A DNA stretch of 51,896 bases from XYA12-FULL-58-9 sp001798605 (GTDB lineage: Bacteria; Myxococcota; XYA12-FULL-58-9). The notes beneath the pieces were generated by a model. That model saw only the letters and a program-made list of their open reading frames with translations, ran no database searches and was not told where the DNA came from. Shown one piece after another: positions 24,819-32,112 of this stretch. How positions within the stretch are numbered: the stretch's first letter is position 1; every line of letters starts with the position of its first letter. Location: the NCBI GenBank assembly GCA_036736205.1, contig DAINMX010000016.1:1-51896 (forward strand). Reading direction: 5' to 3'. The translations under genes were made by a program, and so were the position numbers.

Positions 24819-26450
24819 ATGACACACCAACGTATCGGCGAGATGCTCATCGCCGGGGGGCTTCTGACCCCGGAGAAGCTCGAGCTGGCCCTAAATGTTC
24901 AGAAGCGCACCCGCGAACGACTGGGGGAAATCGTTCAGCGCCTTGGTTTTATCGGTGAAGCTGATCTCGGCCAGATGTTGGCCAAACAGTACGGCATGCC
25001 CTTCGCCGGTTTGCGGCAGCTGCGTGCCGTCGATATCGATGTGGAAGGTCTGGAAAAGCTGACCCAAGAGTTTGCCCGCGAAGCCTGTGTGCTGCCGGTG
25101 ATGCGCCAGGGGCGGCCCTTTCTCGTAGTGGCCGACGTTCTCAACACCAGTGGCAACGACCGCGCGCAATCGGTGATCGGCCGCCGGCCTTTGGTTGTCT
25201 CCACCCGCAGCGCCATTGCCACGGTCCTCGAGACCTACTCCTTTGGCGGCAAAGACGGCGAAAAGATCGTCGAAAATGCACGTGATGCCATCTCTGCCGG
25301 TGAGATCAACGAGTTGCTCGGGTTCCTTCTCGGCCGCGCCGTGCTTGCGGGTGCCTCTGACATTCACATTGAACCCGTCGGTCCCGTCAGTCTGGTGCGG
25401 TTTCGCGTCGACGGCGTCATGGCACCCGAGATCAGCTTGCCCCGTGAGCGCCACGAGAACTTGGTCAACGTGCTCTTCGGCAAGAGTGGCATCGATCTCT
25501 CAGACTTTCACCGCCTGCGCGATGGCCGCTTCTCTTTCGAGTTTGCCGGCCGCACTCTCGATGTTCGTTTTGCCTCGAGCCCCACGGTGGAAGGCCCGAT
25601 GGTGGTCATGCGTATCCTCGACGATACTCGCTCTTTGGTGCAGCTCGAGGAGCTTGGTTACATCGACCACAACTTGCGGGCCATTCGCGAGCTCATCCGT
25701 CATCCCTTTGGCGTCATCTTGATGGTTGGGCCGACGGGCTCTGGCAAGACCACCACGCTCTATTCGATGTTGTCCTCCCTCAATGACACGCAGAAGAAGA
25801 TACTCACCGTCGAGGACCCGGTGGAGATCAAGCTGCCATCGGTGCAGCAGGTTCAGGTCAACGACAAAGCTGGGGTCACCTTTGCCAACTGCATTCGCGG
25901 CTTTCTGCGCCAGGACCCCGACATCATCCTCGTCGGCGAGATTCGCGACCAAGAAACAGCGCGCGAGGCGTTTCGCGCCGCCAACACCGGCCACTTGGTG
26001 CTCAGTACCTTGCATGCGAACGGTGCCGTGGAAGCTGTTGCCCGACTCGTGGACCTCGGGCTCGAGCCTTATCGGGTCGCCGATGGCACCATCGGTGTTG
26101 TTGCACAACGGCTCCTCCGACAGGTTTGCCCCAAGTGCTCTACGCCCAATGCCTACGTGGGCATGCCACACTCCCGCGAAGTGGGGCCGAGTTGTTCCGC
26201 CTGCTCCAAGGGTTATGTTGGCCGTGGCGTCGTCGCCGAGGTGTTGACCCTCGATGACGATCTGCGCTCGCTCATTCACCAAGGCAAACCAGCGGCAGCC
26301 CTCCAAGCACGGGCGCAGGAGAAGGGTTTTCTCACCATGCTCGACAATGGTCGCGAGCTGGTGGAACGTGGTATCACCAATGCGGCCGAGGTGGAGCGTG
26401 TGGTCAGTCCGTTGGACGTGGTGCGAACGGACCAGGCTGCCCCTGTTTGA
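24819..26450 (+). CDS. pilB: Type IV pilus assembly ATPase PilB (GspE/MshE-like)
   Basis: 543 residues. Start ATG 24819 with AAAGG 6 bases upstream. N-terminal MshEN domain (RIGEMLIAGGLLTPEKLELA ... LAKQYGMPF). The core has the Walker A GPTGSGKTTTLYSML, an Asp box around ASDIHIEP, the Walker B region DPDIILVGEIRDQETA, and the His box TGHLVLSTLHANGAVEA. A zinc-type Cys4 pair (CPKC ... CSAC) near residue 435-455 is typical of extension ATPases and absent from PilT. The enzyme powers pilus polymerisation at the cytoplasmic face of the inner membrane. Followed by pilC 13 bases later. Confidence 0.95.
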   Translation: MTHQRIGEMLIAGGLLTPEKLELALNVQKRTRERLGEIVQRLGFIGEADLGQMLAKQYGMPFAGLRQLRAVDIDVEGLEKLTQEFAREACVLPVMRQGRPFLVVADVLNTSGNDRAQSVIGRRPLVVSTRSAIATVLETYSFGGKDGEKIVENARDAISAGEINELLGFLLGRAVLAGASDIHIEPVGPVSLVRFRVDGVMAPEISLPRERHENLVNVLFGKSGIDLSDFHRLRDGRFSFEFAGRTLDVRFASSPTVEGPMVVMRILDDTRSLVQLEELGYIDHNLRAIRELIRHPFGVILMVGPTGSGKTTTLYSMLSSLNDTQKKILTVEDPVEIKLPSVQQVQVNDKAGVTFANCIRGFLRQDPDIILVGEIRDQETAREAFRAANTGHLVLSTLHANGAVEAVARLVDLGLEPYRVADGTIGVVAQRLLRQVCPKCSTPNAYVGMPHSREVGPSCSACSKGYVGRGVVAEVLTLDDDLRSLIHQGKPAAALQARAQEKGFLTMLDNGRELVERGITNAAEVERVVSPLDVVRTDQAAPV

Positions 26451-26463
26451 GTGAGGTGCGTCT

Positions 26464-27648
26464 GTGCATTTCGTCTATCAAGCTGTGTTACCTTCGGGGC
26501 AGTTCGTCACCCATCACGCCCAAGCCCCATCCGCCAAACGCTTGACCGAACAGCTCGTGGAGCAGAATTACCAGATCGTCGAGATGCGTGTCGATTGGCG
26601 ACGCAACCTGACTGAAGGCTTCAGCAAGCCGCGGATCAAGCGGCCCGTGCTGATCGATTTTTTCAACTACATGCGCGGCATGCTCGAGCTGGGCATGAAC
26701 GTCACCACGGCGATCACCACGGTCAAGGACACCCTGGAGGACAAGGTCCTCCTCGTCGCCCTTGAGCAGGTCGAGGATCTGGTGAACAAGGGCTACGGTT
26801 TTGGCGATGCCCTCGAGCAGACCGACATGTTCCCTGGGCTCACGGTGGCGAGCGTCAAGGCAGCGGAGAAAGCCAATCGCCTCGAACAGGTATTTCTCGA
26901 GCTTGCCAACCACTATCAAAATCTCGACGATCTCGTGCGCCAAGCAAAAAAGGCCGCCACCTATCCATCCATCGCCCTGGTGGTTCTCTCTGGCGTGTTT
27001 GCCATGTTGCTGTTTGTGGTCATTCCCCAGCTCGCAGACATCTTGCCCCCAGACAGGCCGCTCATCACCCGGGTGATGATCTGGATGTCGGAGATGGCAC
27101 CCTACATCTGGTGGATCCCATTTGTGACTGTGGGTGTTATTTTCTTCACCATTCGCAGCCTGACGCCGGCACAGAAAGCCAGGATCGGTGAGCGAATCTA
27201 TCGCCTGCCGGTTGTGGGTCGGGTTGGCCTCAACCTCGAGCTGTCGACGGTGTTTATGAGTTTGGCCATGCTCAATGGCGGTGGCATTCCGTTGTTGGAA
27301 ACGTTGCGGGTCGCATCGACGGTGACCAGCTCGCTCTTTATTCGCGAGAAGCTCAACATCTGTCGCGAGCTCGCCGCTCAGGGCAGTCCTTTGAGCGAAG
27401 GCTTTCGCGATCCTATTTTTCCACCCGTGGTGTTGCGCGCCATTGCCCACGGCGAAGCCACCGGGCGCTTCGATGCGCAGTTTGCAGGCATCGCCAAGTT
27501 TCTGCGCGAACGGACAGCCAATCAATTGGACCTGCTCTCCAACTTCATCGAACCGGTGATGATCGTGTTCGGCGGTGGCATGTTGATGCTCATGGCCTTG
27601 GGTATCTTCATGCCCATCTATCAAAACATTTCGAACTTCGGCCGCTAG
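26464..27648 (+). CDS. pilC: Type IV pilus inner-membrane platform PilC (GspF-like)
   Basis: 394 residues, GTG start at 26464 with GAGG 7 bases upstream. Two GspF domains: the first from about LIDFFNYMRGMLELGMN with KAAEKANRLEQVFLELA, and the second from ELSTVFMSLAMLNGGGIPLL with AIAHGEATGRFDAQFAGIA. Three membrane segments are visible (VVLSGVFAMLLFVVIPQL, WWIPFVTVGVIFFTI, and MIVFGGGMLMLMALGIFM at the end). It is the platform on which pilins are assembled, working with PilB. A toxin-antitoxin scar begins immediately after its stop codon. Confidence 0.94.
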   Translation: MHFVYQAVLPSGQFVTHHAQAPSAKRLTEQLVEQNYQIVEMRVDWRRNLTEGFSKPRIKRPVLIDFFNYMRGMLELGMNVTTAITTVKDTLEDKVLLVALEQVEDLVNKGYGFGDALEQTDMFPGLTVASVKAAEKANRLEQVFLELANHYQNLDDLVRQAKKAATYPSIALVVLSGVFAMLLFVVIPQLADILPPDRPLITRVMIWMSEMAPYIWWIPFVTVGVIFFTIRSLTPAQKARIGERIYRLPVVGRVGLNLELSTVFMSLAMLNGGGIPLLETLRVASTVTSSLFIREKLNICRELAAQGSPLSEGFRDPIFPPVVLRAIAHGEATGRFDAQFAGIAKFLRERTANQLDLLSNFIEPVMIVFGGGMLMLMALGIFMPIYQNISNFGR

Positions 27649-27782
27649 AAGCACCGCTCAAAGACGTCAAAGTGGTTCGTGACATTCGCGCAGTCTTGGA
27701 CCGTCTGCCAGAAGTACTCATCCGCCTGGATTGTGAACCATCGTTGAGTTTGGTCTCAGTGCTGGGGAGATGTGGAGATTGA
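27649..27782 (+). pseudogene. Chimeric remnant of a second toxin-antitoxin copy
   Basis: Bases 27649-27675 are identical to 28088-28114 (3' end of the toxin gene), and 27673-27689 are identical to 28252-28268 (inside the antitoxin gene). They join over a shared TGG. The remnant thus fuses toxin residues APLKDVKV to antitoxin residues VRDIR in frame, with the 137 bases between them deleted. The frame stays open to TGA at 27780-27782 (the tail RAVLDRLPEVLIRLDCEPSL and beyond matches nothing in the intact antitoxin). It starts directly after the pilC stop. No start codon or ribosome site is visible. Confidence 0.7.
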
Positions 27783-27807
27783 CTTATTATAACCATATGG
27801 TTATAAT
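27779..27807 (+). promoter_or_regulatory. Promoter and palindromic operator of the toxin-antitoxin operon
   Basis: TTGACT (27779-27784), 17 bases, then TATAAT (27802-27807) is close to a consensus sigma-70 promoter. A perfect 22-base palindrome, ATTATAACCAT and its complement (27786-27807), fills the spacer and covers the -10 box. It is well placed for repression by the antitoxin. The toxin GTG begins 7 bases after the -10, so the mRNA is probably leaderless. Confidence 0.85.
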
Positions 27808-27813
27808 GAGCTT

Positions 27814-28146
27814 GTGAAAATTCTCTTTCACGAGTCGTCGTCGGGACGCTGCTATGTGCAGGAATTCTTGCAGGTGCTTAGCGTAGACGACCGGGCTGCA
27901 ATTTTTGCCGTGCTGACGGATGTCCAACAGCATGGGTTTGCAGCTGTCGGGTGCCAATTCCGGCAGGTTGACGGCAAGCTGTGGGAAATCAAAATCCGTG
28001 CTCCTGGCGGTGGCTATCGGATTTTCTATGTATCTATGAGCGGCGGCACCGTCGTGCTTCTGCATGCCTACAAGAAGAAGACGCAGAAAGCACCGCTCAA
28101 AGACGTCAAAGTGGCGCGGCAACGGATGAAGGAGGTTCTGTCATGA
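27814..28146 (+). CDS. HigB/RelE-superfamily mRNA interferase toxin (Gp49-like)
   Basis: 110 residues, GTG start at 27814. The sequence fits the phage-derived Gp49-like/HigB family: KILFHESSSGRCYVQEFLQ, GFAAVGCQFRQVDGKLWEIK, then APGGGYRIFYVSMSGG and a Lys-rich end LLHAYKKKTQKAPLKDVKVA. These toxins cleave mRNA on the ribosome. The toxin-first gene order, typical of higBA, supports the call. The expected start lies about at the transcription start, so initiation should be leaderless. The stop overlaps the antitoxin ATG (ATGA). Confidence 0.88.
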   Translation: MKILFHESSSGRCYVQEFLQVLSVDDRAAIFAVLTDVQQHGFAAVGCQFRQVDGKLWEIKIRAPGGGYRIFYVSMSGGTVVLLHAYKKKTQKAPLKDVKVARQRMKEVLS

Positions 28147-28451
28147 AGATGAAGCTGAAGAGCCTTGATGATATACTGGCCAACGAGTACGAAGACGGTG
28201 CCTTTCGAATCGCTTTCGAGCGCAAACGTTTTTATCTGCAGATCGCTCACTTGGTTCGTGACATTCGCTCGACGGCGGGGATGTCACAGGTGGAGGTGGC
28301 TAGGCGCGCTGGTGTTAGTCAGTCCATGGTCGCTCGCCTCGAAACGGGTGACCACCGGAGAACGCCAACTCTGGACACGGTGTACAAAATTCTTCGAGCC
28401 CTCGGATACACCTTCAGCATCGACGTGAGCCCAGTCAAAAAGGTCGCGTAG
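28143..28451 (+). CDS. HigA-like antitoxin with XRE helix-turn-helix
   Basis: 102 residues. ATG 28143 overlaps the toxin stop and is preceded by a perfect AAGGAGG 7 bases upstream, so the antitoxin should be translated much more strongly than the leaderless toxin. The C-terminal half is a Cro/C1-type helix-turn-helix (GMSQVEVARRAGVSQSMVAR, LETGDHRRTPTLDTVYKILR). The N-terminal ~45 residues (LKSLDDILANEYEDGAFRIA) probably neutralise the toxin. It likely binds the 22-base palindrome upstream of the operon. Confidence 0.88.
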   Translation: MKMKLKSLDDILANEYEDGAFRIAFERKRFYLQIAHLVRDIRSTAGMSQVEVARRAGVSQSMVARLETGDHRRTPTLDTVYKILRALGYTFSIDVSPVKKVA

Positions 28452-28848
28452 TTTCAGTCGCATCCCCCCGTGCGGCTCACCACTTCCCAAATGAAACGGC
28501 GGTGAAACGATACGATGCACCGAGCCGAACCATCCTGCGCACCGATCGCGATCATGCGAGCAACAGGCCACACAGTTTGCAGTCGGGAGGTGGGACGCAC
28601 TTTGTGTTGTCAATTCGAGGATGCACGGCAATTGTCAAGATTGTGCGCGACCATGGCAAGGAGGATGTCGGCAGACTCCACGGCTCATCAGAAGGCGTAA
28701 GCGCATGTCAGCGGCTGTGTGTGCATGTGGTCGGCGACATATATTTGTAACAATTGTGTGTGGTGTTGGCAGCGAGTGGGTGATTGATCTACAATGCGTT
28801 CGTTGGGGTCGGGCCATGTCGGCCCATCATTCATTTGGGAGATTCATT
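28452..28848. other. Intergenic stretch between the toxin-antitoxin module and the pilin
   Basis: 397 bases. The first ~300 show no recognisable gene, only short frames lacking start signals. The last ~85 bases hold the pilin promoter and leader. A weak hairpin lies near 28460-28480 but has no T-run. Confidence 0.6.
28766..28795 (+). promoter_or_regulatory. Sigma-70-type promoter of the pilin gene
   Basis: TTGGCA (28766-28771), 18-base spacer, TACAAT (28790-28795): each box differs from consensus by one base. The leader to the pilin ATG is about 50 bases and contains GGGAG 7 bases before the start. Confidence 0.65.
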
Positions 28849-29289
28849 ATGCGTAGAGCACGTCGCGGGGAACGCGGTTTCAGTCTCATCGAGCTCGGCG
28901 TTGTCGTCGCTGTCATAGCCATTTTGGCAACGGTGGTCTTGGTCGGCCGCGGTTTCATGGAATCGACCCGGGTGAGCAAGGCGGTAGAGACCGTGGATAC
29001 CATCGCCAAAGGTGTTGCAGTCTATGCTGGTACCAACGCCGGCATCATTCCCGCGGGCGACCTGCAACAGGCCCTCGTAGATCGCACCCTCATCGCTGCG
29101 GATCTCAACGCCATCATCCCTAACTTCACCTTCACCATCACTCGGGTGGGTGATCAAGCTTTCCGGGTCGTCGTCGGCACACCGACGGCTTTTGCCGCCC
29201 AGGACATCGTTAACGCAAAAAATGACGATGCGGCGGTGACCGGTGCAGCGGCAGCTGGAAACCAAGCCACACTCAATTTCGATCTGTAG
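28849..29289 (+). CDS. Type IV prepilin, candidate major pilin of the operon
   Basis: 146 residues from ATG 28849, chosen for its GGGAG site; an in-frame ATG at 28816 would only lengthen the leader peptide. The leader MRRARRGERG ends in Gly, followed by FSLIELGVVVAVIAILATVV with Glu at +5, so it is cut and methylated by a prepilin peptidase. After the helix comes GRGFMESTRVSKAVETVDTI, shared in form with the two pilins at 39779 and 40227 (RGFxxSSxV...TLQ). The rest is short with no Cys pair. It has its own promoter, suggesting higher expression than the machinery. Whether it is the major subunit is inference. Confidence 0.88.
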   Translation: MRRARRGERGFSLIELGVVVAVIAILATVVLVGRGFMESTRVSKAVETVDTIAKGVAVYAGTNAGIIPAGDLQQALVDRTLIAADLNAIIPNFTFTITRVGDQAFRVVVGTPTAFAAQDIVNAKNDDAAVTGAAAAGNQATLNFDL

Positions 29290-29418
29290 GCGTTCGGCCG
29301 TTTTCCAGTCCCGCATTCCCACCCCATCGTCGAGCGAGATTGGGTTTGGTGGCCCGAGCGCTTTGGTGCAATGCTGGAAGTGGGTACAACGCCTGCCTGA
29401 GGTGCGCTGGGGCTGCAG

Positions 29419-31020
29419 ATGTCGGCTGAAAAGAACAGACCCACTCTAGATTTCAAAGAGGGCGTTCTGCGCGAGGACGGATCCGAAGATTCGGGTCCGC
29501 AGCGGTGGAGCGGTCCGCTCAAGACTTCTCTCGAGCTCGAGGAGGATCTCTCCGACGCCCATGGTGCTCTCGTTCTTGGCGGGCACACTTTCCAGTTGCG
29601 CAAGCGTCTCGGCCGCGGCGGCATGGCCGAGGTGTTCTTGGCCAACCGCACCGGTCCCCAGGCGTTTTCCCGCAAGGTGGTGATCAAACGCATCCTGCCC
29701 GAGCGCTCCGACGATGCCACCTATGTGCAACGCTTCATCCGTGAGGCGAGCCTGGCGGCGCAGCTGCATCATCCCAACATTGTCGAGATCCTCGAGCTAG
29801 GTCACGTCGAGGGCGACTATTACATCGTCATGGAGTTTGTCGATGGGGTTAACCTGCACGACATGCTCAAGAAGACTCTCGAGCAGGGCAAGGGTGTGCA
29901 TCCGGCGATCGCCGCGCGCGTCATCTCCGACGTGGCGAGCGCTCTACACTACGCCCATACCTTCATCGGCGACGACGGGGTGCGACGACGCATTGTGCAT
30001 CGGGACGTCAGCACAACCAATGTGATGGTCACCTTCTCGGGGGAAATCAAGCTCGTCGACTTCGGCGTGGCCAAGGACCTAAACGCCGCAAGTTTGACCG
30101 TTGGCAATCAAATCATTGGCAAACCTCTGTACATCCCCCCCGAGAGTCTCAAGGGTGGCAAGCCAACATTGGCGTGGGACATCTATGCCCTCGGCATGGT
30201 GATGTACAAGCTCCTTGCCGGCAAACCCCCGTTTACCGCCGAAACCGGCCCAGCGGGGCTCGCCAAGCTTGTTAACGAGATCGCGCACAAACAGCCACCG
30301 CCGATTGTTGACATCTTCCCCGATACGCCGCTTGCTCTCGAGGCCATCGCGCTGCAGGCCTTGGCCAAGGATCCCTTGGCCCGCCAACGATCGGCCGCGG
30401 AGGTGCAAGAGCAGTTGGAGGTCTATTTGGCGACGGTGCAGGTCACCCGGCGAATGATCTCCAACTATACGGGAGAGCTTTTTGGCCGTGCGGTAGAGCC
30501 GACCGAGTCGAGCTCCCTGTCGCAGCAACTGCCGATTTCCCGCACGGAGTCGGCCACACCGGCACCGCAGACGCCCGTCGTCGAGTACCTCCCCCCCGAG
30601 GAGCCGCGCCGATCTCACAAGCCAGTATGGATCGGGGTAGCGGTTGCGCTGCTCTTGGCGGTCTCGGTGGTCTTCTTGTTTGCCACCGACACGGGCAAAC
30701 GAGTTGTGGACGCCTGGTTTCGCAGTGACCAGCCGGTGGTCCAAGGGGTCGTCGAAGGTGTCCCGGTTGTGCAGAAAATTCCGGGTCAGATCATCATCGA
30801 GTGTCGCACCTACGATTGGGTACACGTCGACCGCAAATTGATTGGCAAGTGTCCAGTGGGGCAACCGGTTTCAGTGCCTCCGGGGGAACACGTGGTGACG
30901 GTGGGCAATCGCAGCAAAACCGTGACCGTGGGCGAGGGTGAGCTCGTCACCGTGGAGTTCAAGGACGGTTGGCGACCCAGTGGCCCAACGCCTCGGGTCA
31001 TTAACCCGCAGGATCGCTGA
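29419..31020 (+). CDS. Transmembrane Ser/Thr protein kinase with PEGA-like periplasmic domain
   Basis: 533 residues. Kinase domain from about residue 52 to 330: Gly loop GRGGMAEVFLA, catalytic Lys in VVIKRILPE, HRDVSTTNVMV (HRD with Asn, lacking the usual Lys after HRD, as in many myxobacterial kinases), DFGVAKDLNAAS and the APE-like PPESLKGGKPTLAWD. After a Pro/Ser linker is one membrane helix (VWIGVAVALLLAVSVVFLF, about 405-425). A ~70-residue periplasmic PEGA-like beta domain follows (IIECRTYDWVHVDRKLIG, VPPGEHVVTVGNRSKTV). It may sense the cell wall or periplasm and phosphorylate cytoplasmic targets. It lies 129 bases downstream of the pilin and is followed by a rho-independent terminator, so pilus regulation is a reasonable guess only. 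Confidence 0.92.
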   Translation: MSAEKNRPTLDFKEGVLREDGSEDSGPQRWSGPLKTSLELEEDLSDAHGALVLGGHTFQLRKRLGRGGMAEVFLANRTGPQAFSRKVVIKRILPERSDDATYVQRFIREASLAAQLHHPNIVEILELGHVEGDYYIVMEFVDGVNLHDMLKKTLEQGKGVHPAIAARVISDVASALHYAHTFIGDDGVRRRIVHRDVSTTNVMVTFSGEIKLVDFGVAKDLNAASLTVGNQIIGKPLYIPPESLKGGKPTLAWDIYALGMVMYKLLAGKPPFTAETGPAGLAKLVNEIAHKQPPPIVDIFPDTPLALEAIALQALAKDPLARQRSAAEVQEQLEVYLATVQVTRRMISNYTGELFGRAVEPTESSSLSQQLPISRTESATPAPQTPVVEYLPPEEPRRSHKPVWIGVAVALLLAVSVVFLFATDTGKRVVDAWFRSDQPVVQGVVEGVPVVQKIPGQIIIECRTYDWVHVDRKLIGKCPVGQPVSVPPGEHVVTVGNRSKTVTVGEGELVTVEFKDGWRPSGPTPRVINPQDR

Positions 31021-31041
31021 CCGATACGTCCCCGTGCCGTA

Positions 31042-31074
31042 ACCCGCCTCCAGGCGGGTGCTCATTGTTTTTTT
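31042..31074 (+). terminator. Rho-independent terminator after the kinase gene
   Basis: ACCCGCC (31042-31048), loop TCCA, GGCGGGT (31053-31059) is a perfect 7-bp GC-rich stem. A run of seven T (31068-31074) follows after 8 bases. Confidence 0.7.
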
Positions 31075-31152
31075 CTGCCGCGACCGCAACCTCCCCGGGC
31101 CTCGTCGGTTTGCATACCTGTGGACAATGTACAAACAACTCTGGAGGCCCAG

Positions 31153-31962
31153 ATGCGAAAGTCACTTGCTATCCTTGCGATTCCCCTTTTCGGCCTGACC
31201 GCCTGTGGTGAGGACACCGACTCCTTACTCGACAACGCCGCAGCCATATCGGCCCTGTCCCAGGGCGAAGGGGAGGCGTTGGAGGAGGCCCCCGCTGGCG
31301 ACATTGACGCCGGTGCTGCAGAGGACGCCGATGAGAGCATGGAGGAGGAGGGCGTGCTCGCACAGGACTGCTCCTTTGCGGCGATGCGAGCACAGGTGCG
31401 CGACACCTACGATGCCGATGGTGACGGTGAACTCAGTGATGAAGAACGGGCCAAGCTGCAAGAGGACTTTGGCCAGAGTCCTCGGCGCCGGTTGCGTTGG
31501 GCTCGGCATCACCGTTTCAATCGCGTCAAGTGGATCTACGATGCGGATGGATCGGGCGACCTCGACGACGATGAGCGCGCCCAACTGCGTGCGGACCTGA
31601 ATGCCCGTTGCGAAAACCGCATGGCTTATCTGCTTGAGAACTTCGATGCCGATGACAATGGGGAGCTCGACGAAGCCGAGTGGACTGCCGTGCGAGAGGA
31701 GCTCCGCGCCCGCGTTCAGGCGCGACGCCAACAAGCGCTCGATGAGTTTGATAGCAATCACAACGGCACCCTCGAGCAGGGGGAGAGAGCCAACATGCTG
31801 CTCCAGCAACGTGAGCGCGTTGAAGAACGACGGGCAGCGTGCAAGGCTCAGTTCGACACCGATGGCGATGGCGTTCTCGACGCCGACGAAAAGGACGCCG
31901 CGCGGGAATTCCTACGCGCCCGTGTTCGCGGCGAGCACTTCGGCACCGAAGATCGCTTCTGA
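31153..31962 (+). CDS. Lipoprotein with five EF-hand calcium-binding loops
   Basis: 269 residues. ATG 31153 has GGAGG 5 bases upstream; the longer frame from 31120 lacks signal-like sequence. Signal peptide MRKSLAILAIPLFGLTAC with a clear lipobox. After an acidic spacer there are five canonical EF-hand loops: DADGDGELSDEE, DADGSGDLDDDE, DADDNGELDEAE, DSNHNGTLEQGE and DTDGDGVLDADE, joined by Arg-rich helices. It should bind several Ca2+ at the envelope. Calcium often controls adhesion and pilus function, and the gene lies near the pilus operon, but a direct link is not shown. Convergent with a large Cys-rich gene. Confidence 0.9.
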   Translation: MRKSLAILAIPLFGLTACGEDTDSLLDNAAAISALSQGEGEALEEAPAGDIDAGAAEDADESMEEEGVLAQDCSFAAMRAQVRDTYDADGDGELSDEERAKLQEDFGQSPRRRLRWARHHRFNRVKWIYDADGSGDLDDDERAQLRADLNARCENRMAYLLENFDADDNGELDEAEWTAVREELRARVQARRQQALDEFDSNHNGTLEQGERANMLLQQRERVEERRAACKAQFDTDGDGVLDADEKDAAREFLRARVRGEHFGTEDRF

Positions 31963-32011
31963 GAATCACGAGCCCTTTGCAGGTGCGCCCGGACAGTGCT
32001 CTAACTACCGT

Positions 32012-32083
32012 CCGCAGGTTTCCCGTCAACCCACCGCCCGCAGGTTTCCCGTTGACCCACCGCCTGCAGGTTTCCCGTTCACC
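32012..32083. repeat. Three tandem copies of a 26-bp unit
   Basis: The core CAGGTTTCCCGT starts at 32015, 32041 and 32067, with a 26-base period and a variable middle (caac/tgac/tcac). It lies in the 150-base gap between two convergent genes and contains no hairpin or open frame. Confidence 0.85.
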
Positions 32084-32112
32084 AGCGACAGCCTCGAAGA
32101 CCGGCGACGGCC

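Noticed and set aside
28455..28485. Hairpin after the antitoxin gene as a terminator
   Set aside because: Stem includes a wobble pair, the loop is 8 bases and no T-run follows.
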